This document shows, piece after piece, positions 45,601-57,235 of a stretch of DNA of 64,000 bases. The notes beneath the pieces were generated by a model. It was not told the DNA's origin and ran no database searches. It saw only the letters and a list, made by a program, of their open reading frames with translations. The stretch lies in assembly GCA_021018815.1 (NCBI GenBank), contig JAITYX010000008.1, positions 6,756,001 through 6,820,000 on the forward strand. The letters run 5' to 3'. This stretch comes from Talinum fruticosum (lineage: Eukaryota; Streptophyta; Magnoliopsida; Caryophyllales; Talinaceae). Position 1 is the first letter of the stretch. Each line of letters begins with the position of its first letter. The translations under genes were made by a program, and so were the position numbers.

Positions 45601-46918
45601 AAGTGCTCAACCAAGTCTCTAGCAAGAATCATGTGAAGGAGTCTAATAAATTCATTACTGTATCCAAGATGCTACCAAAAATGCAGTAAGTCTTAATGAT
45701 TTGAGCTCTTATTTCAACATGCACTCCCTCCAACCTGGATCTAAACCTATGACCGGGGACTCAAACAAGTCCTCTTTTGAATCATGGGCATTTGGAATTT
45801 TGAATAACTAGCTATGTAGGATTTTTTCCCAAGTCCCAACTGATCTCTCCTCCATTTTGCCCAATGGCACATTGTAGTTTCCAGTTCCAACCACTTGGTT
45901 ACATTTGATTCCCAGTTCCATACACTTGTTTAAATCAAATTATTCTTTGGTATGAAACTAAAGATAATGAAGTTTAATCTGACCCAAGTAAAGACGGCAA
46001 AGTAAGAAAGCACGAGGACTGAACAGCAGCCAAACTGTGTACTTAATATAACATCCCCCACCCCCGTATCTCACCTATAATCATTAGCTTAGCTAATTGT
46101 TAGTGAGTTTTTAACTTGCTCTTCTGTATGAAAGGTTTTGAAGTAAAATATGATGAATGAAAATAAATGCTTTGAAGTTCGCTGCAAACACTCTATGGAA
46201 GTCTCATTCTGTATGTCCTTCAACAGCAACGAGCTTGAGAATTTCAACAAATTATGAGTGGCTACCCCTTATCATCATCCCATTCATGGAGTATTCAAAA
46301 CCAAAAACATAAATTTTCAAACTCTTCAATCTCGCTCATAGATTTGCAACATTGCACCAGACATTTCAAGTATCTCCGGGAATTCATATAGAGTTAACAG
46401 ACAGAACAGTACATCATTTCAGATAAAACAACTATCCCTCCTGCTCACCTTCAGCAACAATATGACCACTAATTTAATAATTTCTGTCGTTCGACAAGCC
46501 AAATTTCACCCATTACTATTCAACTTAAACACTCATAACACACCTCAAAAAAAAAACGTACTCAACCGCCAGTTGCGGGAATTTAACAGAAAAAGATGCT
46601 TCTAAACAGGTACACCATGAACCCTAAAATCAATAATTAACTTAATTACAACTCTAAATAACGTTTGACAAACCTATTATTAGGTTAAAAACTCAATCAG
46701 ATAGACACAAGCGGAGATTAATCGCCGATATTGAGCAGAAGCTAGTTAATCACAACGAAAAAAGTGAACAACTAGAAATCATCAACTCATTACGATAAAT
46801 CCATAGCGGAAAATAAGAGCTCAATTGAGAGCAAAAACATGAAGAAGCTTACTTCCGATGATTTAATGGCGTTCATCAAACTCTCTATATCATCGCCGCC
46901 TGAGCTTTCCCTGCCCAT
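39648..46918 (-). CDS. FLIP/C1orf112-like (DUF4487) protein, with frame breaks and a small insertion
   Basis: Large helical protein most like plant FLIP (FIGNL1-interacting, limits meiotic crossovers; human C1orf112/FIRRM); the assignment is from recall of the family, not a search. Exons in order: 46918-46853, 44658-44557, 43838-43704, 43603-43514, 43263-43114, 43068-41410, 40551-39648. Short stretches: IESLMNAIKSSE, ETRIELLAKLRAS, PDLDALLEFITVSD, LDVSQCMLNKAILDVAAKFL, HPHFLCLEIIVELWSFLVRH, NHCCRLLSEALVII. In the big exon three single bases are missing in homopolymers (about 42423-42427, 42339-42341, 42178-42179), and a 34-bp insertion or duplication lies at 43009-43042. Correcting all four gives 3075 nt, exactly 1024 residues plus stop. 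Exon 1 lies inside a duplicated segment and has a second copy 9.7 kb away. Start at 46918 is chosen; an in-frame ATG at 46993 adds a basic 25-residue leader. Confidence 0.68.
43009..43062 (-). mobile_element. 14-bp A-ended insertion between perfect 20-bp direct repeats (truncated retro-insertion?)
   Basis: On the minus strand AATGACACTTTGATAGTATC occurs at 43062-43043 and again at 43028-43009. Between them lies ACTTATATAAAAAA. This is the layout of target-primed reverse transcription: target duplication, A-tailed insert, target duplication, with an insert cut to almost nothing. It lies in the coding frame of the FLIP-like gene four codons into an exon and introduces a TAA in frame. Confidence 0.5.
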
Positions 46919-47099
46919 TTCTTCTCTCTCTCTCTCTCGATTCTTGAATCTCTCCCGCGGATCTTTTGTACGTTCGCTCTTTCCCGCCTTCACCTTCGTC
47001 TTATATATCTTTTCGGAGTTGGGAGGGAGTGGGAGAAATGGGCCAAAACCAAGCCCATTAGGAGCTCCTGTGTAAATATTTGGGGTACTAACTAGCTAA

Positions 47100-47529
47100 G
47101 GCCTTGTTCCACAATATTTATCAGATAATTATTTCGGTAGGGAATACTCATAAAGTATTATATAGGTCATGTTTGTCAATTAGCTTGTTTAATAATTTTT
47201 TAGTAAAAAATGATTTTTAGTAAAAAATGATTTTTTTAGTAAAAAATGAATTTTTAAAGGAATTTTGGCTTTTTGACTTGATCAAAAAATTATTTAAGTT
47301 TTTTGATAAGTTAATTTTTGTAATAGCTTTTTACACTAAAAAGTCATTTTCAAAAACTAGTTTCAATAATTTTTAGATCGGCTTTTGTAAATTAGCTTTT
47401 TATCTCACATATTTTTGAGAAACAGCTAATTTTACAAAATAATTTTTCTAAAATAGTTAAATATAAACGAGTAATCCAATCAGCCAATAGTAACAACTAA
47501 CGACTAACAACCGATTGCCAAATAGGGTC
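47100..47529. mobile_element. Harbinger-like MITE in the shared upstream region (copy A)
   Basis: Starts GGCCTTGTTCCACAATATTT and ends GATTGCCAAATAGGGTC (inverse GACCCTATTTGGCAATC), resembling Tourist-type ends; the left flank is TAA, the right ATA, so the target duplication is imperfect. It contains three copies of a TTTTAGTAAAAAATGA word. The same element is at 56807-57235 in copy B. Confidence 0.55.
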
Positions 47530-48049
47530 ATAATTATTTTAAGCGATAAATCGAATTGTTTAGTATGCTAATCTTAATTTTAAAAATCATTTTTGATTGA
47601 GAAAAACTGCATGCCCAAAGAGGTTTCCAACAAGTGCACCAAAAGGGGGCTCGAGAAAAGGGCTCGTCTTTGTCTTGGTACGAGACTTATTAATTTAAAT
47701 AAATAGACGAAGGAAATATGCGTGTTGAATAAATGAAGTTAGTTGTGAGTTTTGCTAATTAATATAAGTTGACATAAAAGATACTTTTAATTTAATAAAA
47801 AAATTAGTGAAGTTTTTTTTAAATAAAAAAAGAATGAAATGCTATTTTGAAAAGCCTGAAGTTAATTGTATTAGTGTTTCAAAAATTATGCCTAAAATGC
47901 TCAAAATCATACCTACAAGTGGTGTTTGAAGTGGTAAATTGTGATTAAAAGCAGTTAGATATAATATATAGTGTTTACAATTAATTATGATAACTCGAAA
48001 TGACCACCAATTACGAAACACTAAAACGAACAAATTCTTCCAACATTAA

Positions 48050-48790
48050 TATAACTAGTTTTTTGCTCGTGCGTTGCACGACAGGTTATTAAATTTTAAT
48101 TGTTTAATTTTTAATTTTGTTGTCGTTTTTGTTGCTAAATATTTTCAATAAATTTGATCATATAAGTATAATGTGTTTTTAAGTATAATGAATATATATT
48201 ACTATTTAATATTTACTAAAATTTAAATTTATTTAAATAATTAAATATTATTATTGTTAAAGTGATGATTTAAAGTAGATACTTGAACGAAGAATTGAAT
48301 ACAATAAATATGTAATGCTAATGTGTTAAATCAATTAATTGGTAAGTTATTCTCACTATTGATGATTATCAATTAATGATAATTAATAAAACTCCCATTA
48401 TTGCAAATTAGATATTTATTTTTTAAAACTGAAAACTAATAAGTTACATTAAAAATTAAATAATTTATTGTTAAAAATCAATGGTCCTTATTTTAGTAGT
48501 AACTTGCACCATTGCCATATCAAGAGACACTATGATAGTTATAATTTTAATTAAATGTTTAAATTATTTATTCTTAAAAATCATTATTTATAGAATTATG
48601 GCAATTAATTTTCATAAACGTAACTTCAAAAAAACTTTGATTATTTTTGGATTATTTTGTTTAAAAATAATTTAATTTTGCAATTGATATTATCGAAAAA
48701 AAAATTACAACTAATGACATTCGCCAAATAAGCATCTTACGTGTCGCTCACGTATCGCTTCAGACCTAACTTTTAATATTATATATATAT
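48050..48790. repeat. AT-rich repeat-like block headed by a CGTGCGTTGCACG hairpin (copy A)
   Basis: Starts near ACTAGTTTTTTGCTCGTGCG with the inverted repeat TCGTGC/GCACGA, continues as extremely AT-rich DNA with oligo-A and oligo-T runs, and ends near a TATATATATATGA stretch after GTGTCGCTCACGTATCGC. It looks like a non-autonomous element, but I cannot place it in a superfamily. Counterpart in copy B from about 57757 to 58500. Confidence 0.4.
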
Positions 48791-49029
48791 GATTCTCTTA
48801 TATATTCTACTCCTAATAATTAATTTTTCAAAACTATTATCAGTATAATAAATATTTATTTAAAAATATCTTGATGCAACCAAAATCAATAATTCGATAA
48901 AGAAAGGGATTTTATGTGAGGAATGGGACCTACCACCCCCAAAAGGGCAAAAGAAAAAGAAAGAGAAAGAAAAAAACAAAGTTGCTTTTTGGCTAATCCT
49001 CCGGCGCATAGTATAATAATAGACATCAT

Positions 49030-50530
49030 ATCATATCATATCCTTGTATCTCGCCGCCGCCGCACATCGTCTTCCATACTTGACAGTGTGCTGCGTTTTA
49101 ATTTCTCCTCAATCCCAAACCCTAACTTAGTTAGACCCTCTTCTCTCTCCCGACTCCGACTCCCACTCCCAGTAGCCCACCACTGCCACAACTGCACTCG
49201 ACCGCCCGTCCCCGGCGCCGCTCCTAAACCACCGCCACCCGGTGCCCGCCAGTCGACGACGCCGCCCTCTCTCCCTTGGCAACTTGGTATGTATTGCAAT
49301 TTTCTCCTCTTCCTCTTAGTTATTTCTTTAATTCAAGTAATGGTTTGGATTTTGAGTTTTTGAATGAATTTTTTCCTATTCTTCTTGGTTTCTTCTTAGC
49401 TCTCTGCCTCGCCCTCTCTCCTCCCTTGACCGCCGTCTGTGAGGTTCTCCACCAACCAACCAACCAACGCCTGCGGCCTTCCTGCTTGCTACTGCCCATC
49501 CCGGTGCCTCCTCTGCGTGTGCCGCCCGAGCCCACTGTCCACAGTTCTCTCACAGAACAGAGGTGCAATTTCTTCTATTCACATTTTGTTTGGTATAAGA
49601 ATTCACGTTTTGATTTGTTCAAAAATCGTTCACATTTTGATTCAATTTTTTTTGGTATAAGAATTCACATTTTGATTCACATTTTGTTTGGTATAAGAAT
49701 TCACATTTTGGTTTAAGAATTCAGATTTTGATTCACATTTTGCTAATAATTCATTTTCTTGATGCTTTTACCAAGGAACTAGGAGGCAGAGGGGATTCTT
49801 CGCGTGGACGTGATTTGGCGGGTGTTCTTCCCTTTGGGAGAATGAAAATTAACTAATTTTGGTAGCGTAATATCAACGTAGAAGTGAGGGTTGACTTATC
49901 AATTTGGAAATTTGATGATGGAATTTGGGAATTTAGAGATGGAATTTTGTAAATTTCGCAGTTTGTCCTATTATGTGGAATTTGGGATTTTGATAGATAA
50001 ATGTATAAATTTAGCAAATCAAATGAAGATTAAGAAACATAAACCTATGACTCTAAAAGCATTTTTACTTAATGTGACTAACTTTTCACTTCAAAAAGCA
50101 GTTACCCAACCATTGGAGTCCAAACTTTGCATCCCAAAATTTACTTTTGAATTGAGAAAATGACATGCTGATTAACCACCATCTAATATCAACTTAATTC
50201 CAACCCCCTCAATAAAAATTCTGCTTCCACTATTGCACATGATGAACTTTGTTACTAAAATTAATTTTTTTTATAGATAGGCAAGTCCAGAAAATTGATA
50301 TTAGAAGCAGTTTACCATCTTTATACACATGCCTTCGCGTAGGCAGGTTTTTTTCTGAGTGGGTCATGGGCGGGTTAGGATTGGTTGGCCCATGACATGG
50401 CCTGGCCTGGCTTGCTGGCCAGCTTTAGTTCTACAAGTTTTTTTTTTCTTTCGATGAAGTGATGGGTTGTTGGAGAATTTAATCCCAATGATTGTATTTT
50501 TATGTTTAGGGTAGATTAAAATCAGCAAAA
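49030..50530 (+). promoter_or_regulatory. DHAD 5' UTR with two introns (copy A)
   Basis: Leader exon 1 ends AACTTG before GTATGT (49287) and carries a telo-box AAACCCTAA at 49117-49125. A likely exon 2 runs 49400-49562 (acceptor TTCTTCTTAG, donor GTGCAA). The last leader exon starts at 50510 after TATGTTTAG, 21 bp before the start codon. The proline-rich open frame at 48923-49363 overlaps this leader and is not treated as a protein. Exon 2 is tentative. Confidence 0.5.
49577..49750 (+). repeat. Tandem array in the DHAD leader intron: ATTCACATTTTG / GGTATAAGAATTC (copy A)
   Basis: About four degenerate units built from TTTGGTATAAGAATTCACAT and GATTCACATTTTG words. The same array occurs in copy B at 59285-59458. 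It is a minisatellite-like expansion; a coding role is excluded by its position in an intron. Confidence 0.7.
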
Positions 50531-53500
50531 ATGCAAGCAGCTCTGAATGTGGGTTCAAACTTTGCGTCCCCTTATATTTCGACTCGTTTAGCTCCAAAGC
50601 CTCGATACCACCGAAATTCAAAATGCGTGGCTGTTATGAAGCCGCCGTCTGCAGTTTCAAGCCCGGCTGCTGAATCACCTGTTACAGTGGCATCGGAATC
50701 CACTGGCAAGCTCAACAAGTACAGCTCCCGGATAACGGAACCTAAGTCCCAAGGTGCCTCGCAGGCTGTGCTTTATGGGGTTGGGCTATCTGAAGAGGAT
50801 ATGAGCAAGCCCCAGATTGGTGTTTCATCAGTTTGGTATGAGGGTAATACTTGTAATATGCACTTGTTAAAATTAGCAGAAGCAGTGAAAGAAGGGGTTC
50901 AAGAGGCTGGGATGATTGGCTTTAGATTCAACACTATCGGTGTCAGTGACGCTATCTCAATGGGTACTAGAGGAATGTGTTACAGTTTGCAGTCACGGGA
51001 CTTGATTGCTGATAGTATTGAGACAGTCATGTCTGCCCAGTGGTATGATGGAAACATATCTATCCCTGGATGTGACAAAAATGTAAGTATTGTTATTTTG
51101 GTCATTTTGGTGGTCTGGAAATTTGTTAGACATTAATGTCTTCTCAATTAGGTAGTGCTTTCTACTGTGAGAGTGACGTTGGAATTTACTGTAGATATCT
51201 TGCTGTATGGAAATTCCAATTTGTTAATGGTGGTTCATGGTTTTTCTTTTTCACTTTGATAACTTCTGATTTATTGTGTTTCATTTTCCTTCTTTGAAGG
51301 CTGTAGTAAGACTTATCTGTTCACTTGATTGGTTTTATAACCATGAAATTTGGATTATTTCAACATTTTAGAACACAAGATCTAGCACAAAGTTGATGAT
51401 GTTTCAATCTAAATCAGAAATATATGCACGTGATCTTGAGCAAACTAACATACTGCATAGCATGATAATATAATAAAGGATACTTTGACTTGACAAGCTT
51501 GGTGTCCTCTAAATATGATGGAATTATCTAGCTTTCCTAACTTAAGCAGCCATTTGTTTAATGAGAGATAGGGGTATGACTATATGAGTCAAATGACTTG
51601 TATTAGTAGGTTAGATCTGTGATGTAATCTAAGTGTGTTTACCTTAAGCCTGATTACATTTTTCTTTACATATAGAACATTGATTAGATTTTAAAAACTT
51701 TTGATTTGATTGGATTCACCTAGCTATAATGTTCTCTACACATAGGACTGCCTAGGTTTTGAAAACTTTCGATTTGATTAAATTCACCTACTTGTGTCCC
51801 ATTTCTTTGATTTTGACCAATTGCATTATAGACTACTTGCTTCTCAATGGACTTAGCAGTACACTAAATGGATGTGAAACGTACTATATAGTGTCCATTG
51901 TGTATGCTTTTATTGAATTGAAATTTCAAGGATAAATAGCGTTGGAGTGATTATTGCATGAGCAGTTAAGTTTCTTCTTTATGTTTGTACTTTCTATTAT
52001 TAAACTTTGACTGTATTGATGTTGTTTCCTGAGTTGAAACATGTTTAATATTTGACATCTTGAATTTTGATGTTGGACTACAGTTGATGACCTATTGTCA
52101 ATGGTTGTGATTCTGCAGATGCCAGGTACCATCATGGCGATGGGGCGCCTTAACAGGCCAAGCATCATGATTTATGGTGGGACAATTAAGGTCAGGCTTT
52201 AGAGCTCATAAACTTTTCATCTCTGCCTGACTCTCACCTCTAAATTTATAATTTTTGTAATGGTTTGCAGCCTGGTCATTTAAACGGTCAAACTTACGAC
52301 ATTGTAAGCGCATTCCAGGTATGTCATTAGATTTTCCCTTTGAGCTTTAACTATTGTTTTGGTTGCAATTAATGCTTGCTGTTCAGTGCTTCGGTAGTGA
52401 TTGTCAGTAATGTATGCCAAGCTACATAGTTGTAAAAGGAGAGATGAAAAGAAATCTTGTCAGTCAAGAATGTACGACATACTTGATTTTAGGAATTCCT
52501 TGTCAAGTTCACACGTTACTGTCTCGTTGAAACTTTGAACTAGGAAGTAGTAACACCTTTGTTTGGTAATTATTCTGCTTTTACCTCTTAGGTGCTTTGA
52601 GCCTTTAACCCTTCATTCAGATCACATATGTTCTTGCTTCTTGGGCTTGAGATACATGCTGGTCAAGTAAAGATATTTTTGGTTGCATCTAACCTTTCAC
52701 AGTGGTTTGTGGTCACAAGATTATCTAAAAAAGGGGATTGTGAATCATCTCTTTATTCAAATCTATATTGCACAATCTCTACTATTAAATCAGGGCCAGT
52801 GTTTTTTTTTTTTTTCTAAGTGCTTTTTGAATTTAGTTATCTTTGTGTTCTGCTATTTGCTATCTGGATTGCTATGTCACCTGTATATATTCAATGATTC
52901 ATGTTTCCTTTTTGTGTCAATGCTGTAGTGTTATGGGGAGTATGTCAGTGGGGCTATCAGTGATCAGCAGAGAATGAATGTCATCCGTAATTCATGTCCT
53001 GGAGCAGGGGCTTGTGGTGGCATGTATACAGCAAATACCATGGCATCTGCTATTGAGACTATGGGAATGTCTATCCCTTACAGGTGTGAATAGTACCTGG
53101 TTCTTGTGAGTTATTCTAGCCTCAAGAGTTTCTCATGTTGCTTTCATCCGTTTATCTCTTATAGTTCTTCAACGCCAGCTGAAGACCCTTTGAAGTTGGA
53201 TGAGTGTCGTCTTGCTGGAAAATACCTTCTTGATTTGCTTAAAATGGACTTGAAGCCACGGGACATAATTACTGAAAAATCTTTGCGGAATGCAATGGTT
53301 GTGGTCATGGCCCTTGGTGGGTCTACCAATGCTGTCTTGCATCTAATTGCCATTGCGAGGTCAGTGATATTGATATAAAAGTTCTTTCTCGAGCATGCAA
53401 TGAAAATGCCTGAGAGTTTTACTTTCCTTTGCAGGTCAGTTGGTGTGGACTTGACTCTTGATGATTTTCAGAAGGTCAGTGATCAGGTTCCATTCCTTGC

Positions 53501-54552
53501 AGATCTTAAGCCAAGTGGCAAATACGTCATGGAAGATTTACATAAGGTACATATAGGAATTCTCTTGCTCTTACCAAATGTCTGTTTTTGTTGTACTATG
53601 CAGAAGATTAGAATTTTCTTGCTCTTCGAAGATATTTTGACTTATTTTTCAAATAATTCTTTGACTTACCATTGCAGGTTGGTGGCACACCAGCTGTGAT
53701 TCGCTATCTTCTTGAGCTTGGATACTTGGATGGGGATTGCATCACTGGTATGTCTTGCTAAATACTCTTGGGGGTGCATTTGCTTCTGATCCACAAATAA
53801 CACACGAGTCTTTTATCACTATCTTGTACCTTTTACAAACATTTGAGTCATTTCCATGTTTTCTCTCATTTGCCCAGTCACTGGTAAAACTCTGGCTGAG
53901 AATGCCAAGCTCTTCCCATCCTTGGCTGAGGGTCAGGTATGATACACCATAAATTTCTTACCCTTTCTGCACATGTTGTCCAGTCACAGCAATTTGTGAC
54001 CTCTATTTTGTTGACTCATGTATTTGATTGTACATTTCAGCAAATAATACGACCATTGTCAAACCCCATCAAAGAAACTGGCCATATCCAGATATTGTAT
54101 GGTAATCTTGCTCCAGAGGGCTCTGTGGCAAAAATTACCGGAAAGGAAGGGTTGTATTTCTCTGGTAGTGTCCCTTGTTCCATTGCAAGTTTAAAGAAAC
54201 TAGATTTTGCTGTTTCTGAAGATATAATTTGTCATTGAAAAGCTGCCTAATATGAATGTCTTTTTCAGGTCCAGCACTTGTATTTGAAGGAGAAGAAGCC
54301 ATGATTGCTGCCATTTCAGAGGATCCTCAGAGTTTTAAGGTGGCTTCTGAATATCAAGTGCACAGCAGTTAATTGATGCACTTTCATGTATGGACAGACT
54401 AGACTAAACCATATATTTTTGCTGCTCTCTGTCATTTTGATGTTTTCCAGGGGAAAGTTGTGGTTATCAGAGGAGAAGGGCCTAAAGGTGGACCAGGTAT
54501 GCCCGAGATGTTGACACCAACAAGTGCCATAATGGGAGCAGGCCTTGGAAAG
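50531..54552 (+). CDS. DHAD: Dihydroxyacid dehydratase (DHAD), copy A, truncated by the duplication junction
   Basis: Plastid enzyme of branched-chain amino-acid synthesis; dehydrates 2,3-dihydroxy-isovalerate and -methylvalerate using an iron-sulfur cluster. Exons: 50531-51082, 52119-52190, 52271-52318, 52929-53083, 53165-53359, 53435-53546, 53678-53747, 53878-53936, 54041-54164, 54269-54339, 54451-54552: 520 residues without a frame break. A Ser/Pro-rich transit peptide is followed by [106 protein letters not shown] and [11 protein letters not shown]. Cysteines in NTCN, GCDKN and GACGG are cluster-ligand candidates. The next exon (about 95 residues to the usual length near 615) is missing: the intron runs into the second duplication copy at 54845. 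This copy should therefore be non-functional unless splicing bridges into later exons. Confidence 0.93.
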
Positions 54553-56559
54553 GTATTATGACATGATTGCTTTATTTTACAGCTCTCTCAATCCAAGTAG
54601 TTGGTAGCGAAATTATCATATCAATAAAAACTAAGCTTACGAGGGCATAGAGACATTGATAGCTTGGTCAGTTCCCATAAAAAGAATTCTGTAGGTCGGA
54701 ATTGTTAAGGGGGAGTCGTGTATACATAGATCTCTGACCAATTGTGAAAAGTAGTCAATGGGGCTCGAGTCGCTTGACCGTGTAATATGAATAAGTGATG
54801 GTCTTCTTGAACATACTTATTCATGATCTTGTCTGGGTATGTGGTCTGAGGGTTATGAAAGTCTTGGCTAGTAGGCTACTTTTGATATTAGCCACCTTTC
54901 TTCCTATTTGGGTGAAAGGGGACATATTGTTAACTAATAAAATGCAATTGGAGGACCATCAACTGATTCAACTCATTGCAGTTGATTCAAAAATTGCCAA
55001 CCAAAGCCATAAACTCCACGTTCATAATGTCCAGTTTCCTGCTTGGTTTTATGTCATCAATTTAGCTTGGGCGGTTCAGCCAAGCCTCACTTGAGTGCCC
55101 CACTCTTATGGACCCTAAAGAGTATATTTCAAAGCACAGGCATCACAGTTTGCATTAATTCATTTTCAGAAGCAGGTGAAAGATCTCCGACTGTCTGGAA
55201 CTTTGTTTGATCTGCGTGCCTAAGTTCTTCTAGCTGTTGAGCTCAACTAGAGGAACATATTCCACTGACTTCTTTAAATAAAGTTAACACCAAAATCAAC
55301 CTAGATGAAGTGCTCAACCAAGTCTCTAGCAAGAATCATGTGAAGGAGTCTAATAAATTCATTACTGTATCCAAGATGCTACCAAAAATGCAGTAAGTCT
55401 TAATGATTTGAGCTCTTATTTCAACATGCACTCCCTCCAACCTGGATCTAAACCTATGACCGGGGACTCAAACAAGTCCTCTTTTGAATCATGGGCATTT
55501 GGAATTTTGAATAACTAGCTATGTAGGATTTTTTCCCAAGTCCCAACTGATCTCTCCTCCATTTTGCCCAATGGCACATTGTAGTTTCCAGTTCCAACCA
55601 CTTGGTTACATTTGATTCCCAGTTCCATACACTTGTTTAAATCAAATTATTCTTTGGTATGAAACTAAAGATAATGAAGTTTAATCTGACCCAAGTAAAG
55701 ACGGCAAAGTAAGAAAGCACGAGGACTGAACAGCAGCCAAACTGTGTACTTAATATAACATCCCCCACCCCCGTATCTCACCTATAATCATTAGCTTAGC
55801 TAATTGTTAGTGAGTTTTTAACTTGCTCTTCTGTATGAAAGGTTTTGAAGTAAAATATGATGAATGAAAATAAATGCTTTGAAGTTCGCTGCAAACACTC
55901 TATGGAAGTCTCATTCTGTATGTCCTTCAACAGCAACGAGCTTGAGAATTTCAACAAATTATGAGTGGCTACCCCTTATCATCATCCCATTCATGGAGTA
56001 TTCAAAACCAAAAAACATAAATTTTCAAACTCTTCAATCTCGCTCATAGATTTGCAACATTGCACCAGACATTTCAAGTATCTCCGGGAATTCATATAGA
56101 GTTAACAGACAGAACAGTACATCATTTCAGATAAAACAACTATCCCTCCTGCTCACCTTCAGCAACAATATGACCACTAATTTAATAATTTCTGTCGTTC
56201 GACAAGCCAAATTTCACCCATTACTATTCAACTTAAACACTCATAACACACCTCAAAAAAAAACGTACTCAACCGCCAGTTGCGGGAATTTAACAGAAAA
56301 AGATGCTTCTAAACAGGTACACCATGAACCCTAAAATCAATAATTAACTTAATTACAACTCTAAATAACGTTTGACAAACCTATTATTAGGTTAAAAACT
56401 CAATCAGATAGACACAAGCGGAGATTAATCGCCGATATTGAGCAGAAGCTAGTTAATCACAACGAAAAAAGTGAACAACTAGAAATCATCAACTCATTAC
56501 GATAAATCCATAGCGGAAAATAAGAGCTCAATTGAGAGCAAAAACATGAAGAAGCTTAC

Positions 56560-56625
56560 TTCCGATGATTTAATGGCGTTCATCAAACTCTCTATATCAT
56601 CGCCGCCTGAGCTTTCCCTGCCCAT
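56560..56625 (-). pseudogene. Orphan duplicate of FLIP-like exon 1
   Basis: Second copy of the exon encoding MGRESSGGDDIESLMNAIKS and its donor GTAAGC. In this copy the next FLIP-like exon is not 2.2 kb downstream on the minus strand; the intron runs into the truncated DHAD copy A instead. A transcript starting here would have to read through about 12 kb, including DHAD copy A in antisense, to reach exon 2 at 44658. In principle it could still splice there, so the orphan exon might act as an alternative first exon. Confidence 0.8.
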
Positions 56626-56806
56626 TTCTTCTCTCTCTCTCTCTCGATTCTTGAATCTCTCCCGCGGATCTTTTGTACGTTCGCTCTTTCCCGCCTTCAC
56701 CTTCGTCTTATATATCTTTTCGGAGTTGGGAGGGAGTGGGAGAAATGGGCCAAAACCAAGCCCATTAGGAGCTCCTGTGTAAATATTTGGGGTACTAACT
56801 AGCTAA

Positions 56807-57235
56807 GGCCTTGTTCCACAATATTTATCAGATAATTATTTCGGTAGGGAATACTCATAAAGTATTATATAGGTCATGTTTGTCAATTAGCTTGTTTAAT
56901 AATTTTTTAGTAAAAAATGATTTTTTAGTAAAAAATGATTTTTTAGTAAAAATGAATTTTTAAAGGAATTTTGGCTTTTTGACTTGATCAAAAAATTATT
57001 TAAGTTTTTTGATAAGTTAATTTTTGTAATAGCTTTTACACTAAAAAGTCATTTTCAAAAACTAGTTTCAATAATTTTTAGATCGGCTTTTTGTAAATTA
57101 GCTTTTTATCTCACATATTTTTGAGAAACAACTAATTTTACAAAATAATTTTTCTAAAATAGTTAAATATAAACGAGTAATCCAATCGACCAATAGTAAC
57201 GACTAACGACTAACAAGCGATTGCCAAATAGGGTC
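56807..57235. mobile_element. Harbinger-like MITE (copy B)
   Basis: Counterpart of the element at 47100-47529. Differences cluster here: a shorter oligo-A in the third TTTAGTAAAAATGA word, GACCAATAGTAACGAC for CAGCCAATAGTAACAAC, and AACAAGCGATT for AACAACCGATT. Confidence 0.55.

Larger units (their letters stand above)
46919..49030. promoter_or_regulatory. Shared upstream region of FLIP-like and DHAD genes (copy A)
   Basis: About 2.1 kb between the two divergent genes. Next to the FLIP-like start is a short CT-rich leader. A Harbinger-like MITE (47100-47529) and an AT-rich element bearing the hairpin CGTGCGTTGCACG (about 48064) occupy most of the middle. The DHAD leader begins around 49030-49070. 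No other coding exon is credible. Confidence 0.55.
45138..54844 (+). repeat. Tandem duplication, copy A (unit about 9,707 bp)
   Basis: From TCTGAGGGTTATGAAAG at 45138 to the base before 54845, where the same sequence starts again. It holds part of the FLIP-like intron 1, its exon 1, the shared upstream DNA, the DHAD 5' UTR exons and DHAD coding exons 1-11. The left edge lies in FLIP-like intron 1, the right edge in a DHAD intron. Confidence 0.95.

Noticed and set aside
48923..49363. Proline/arginine-rich 146-residue open frame in both duplication copies (also 58631-59071), and 49276-49716
   Set aside because: It overlaps the GC-rich untranslated leader and leader introns of DHAD; composition follows CT-rich leader DNA and no family is recognisable.
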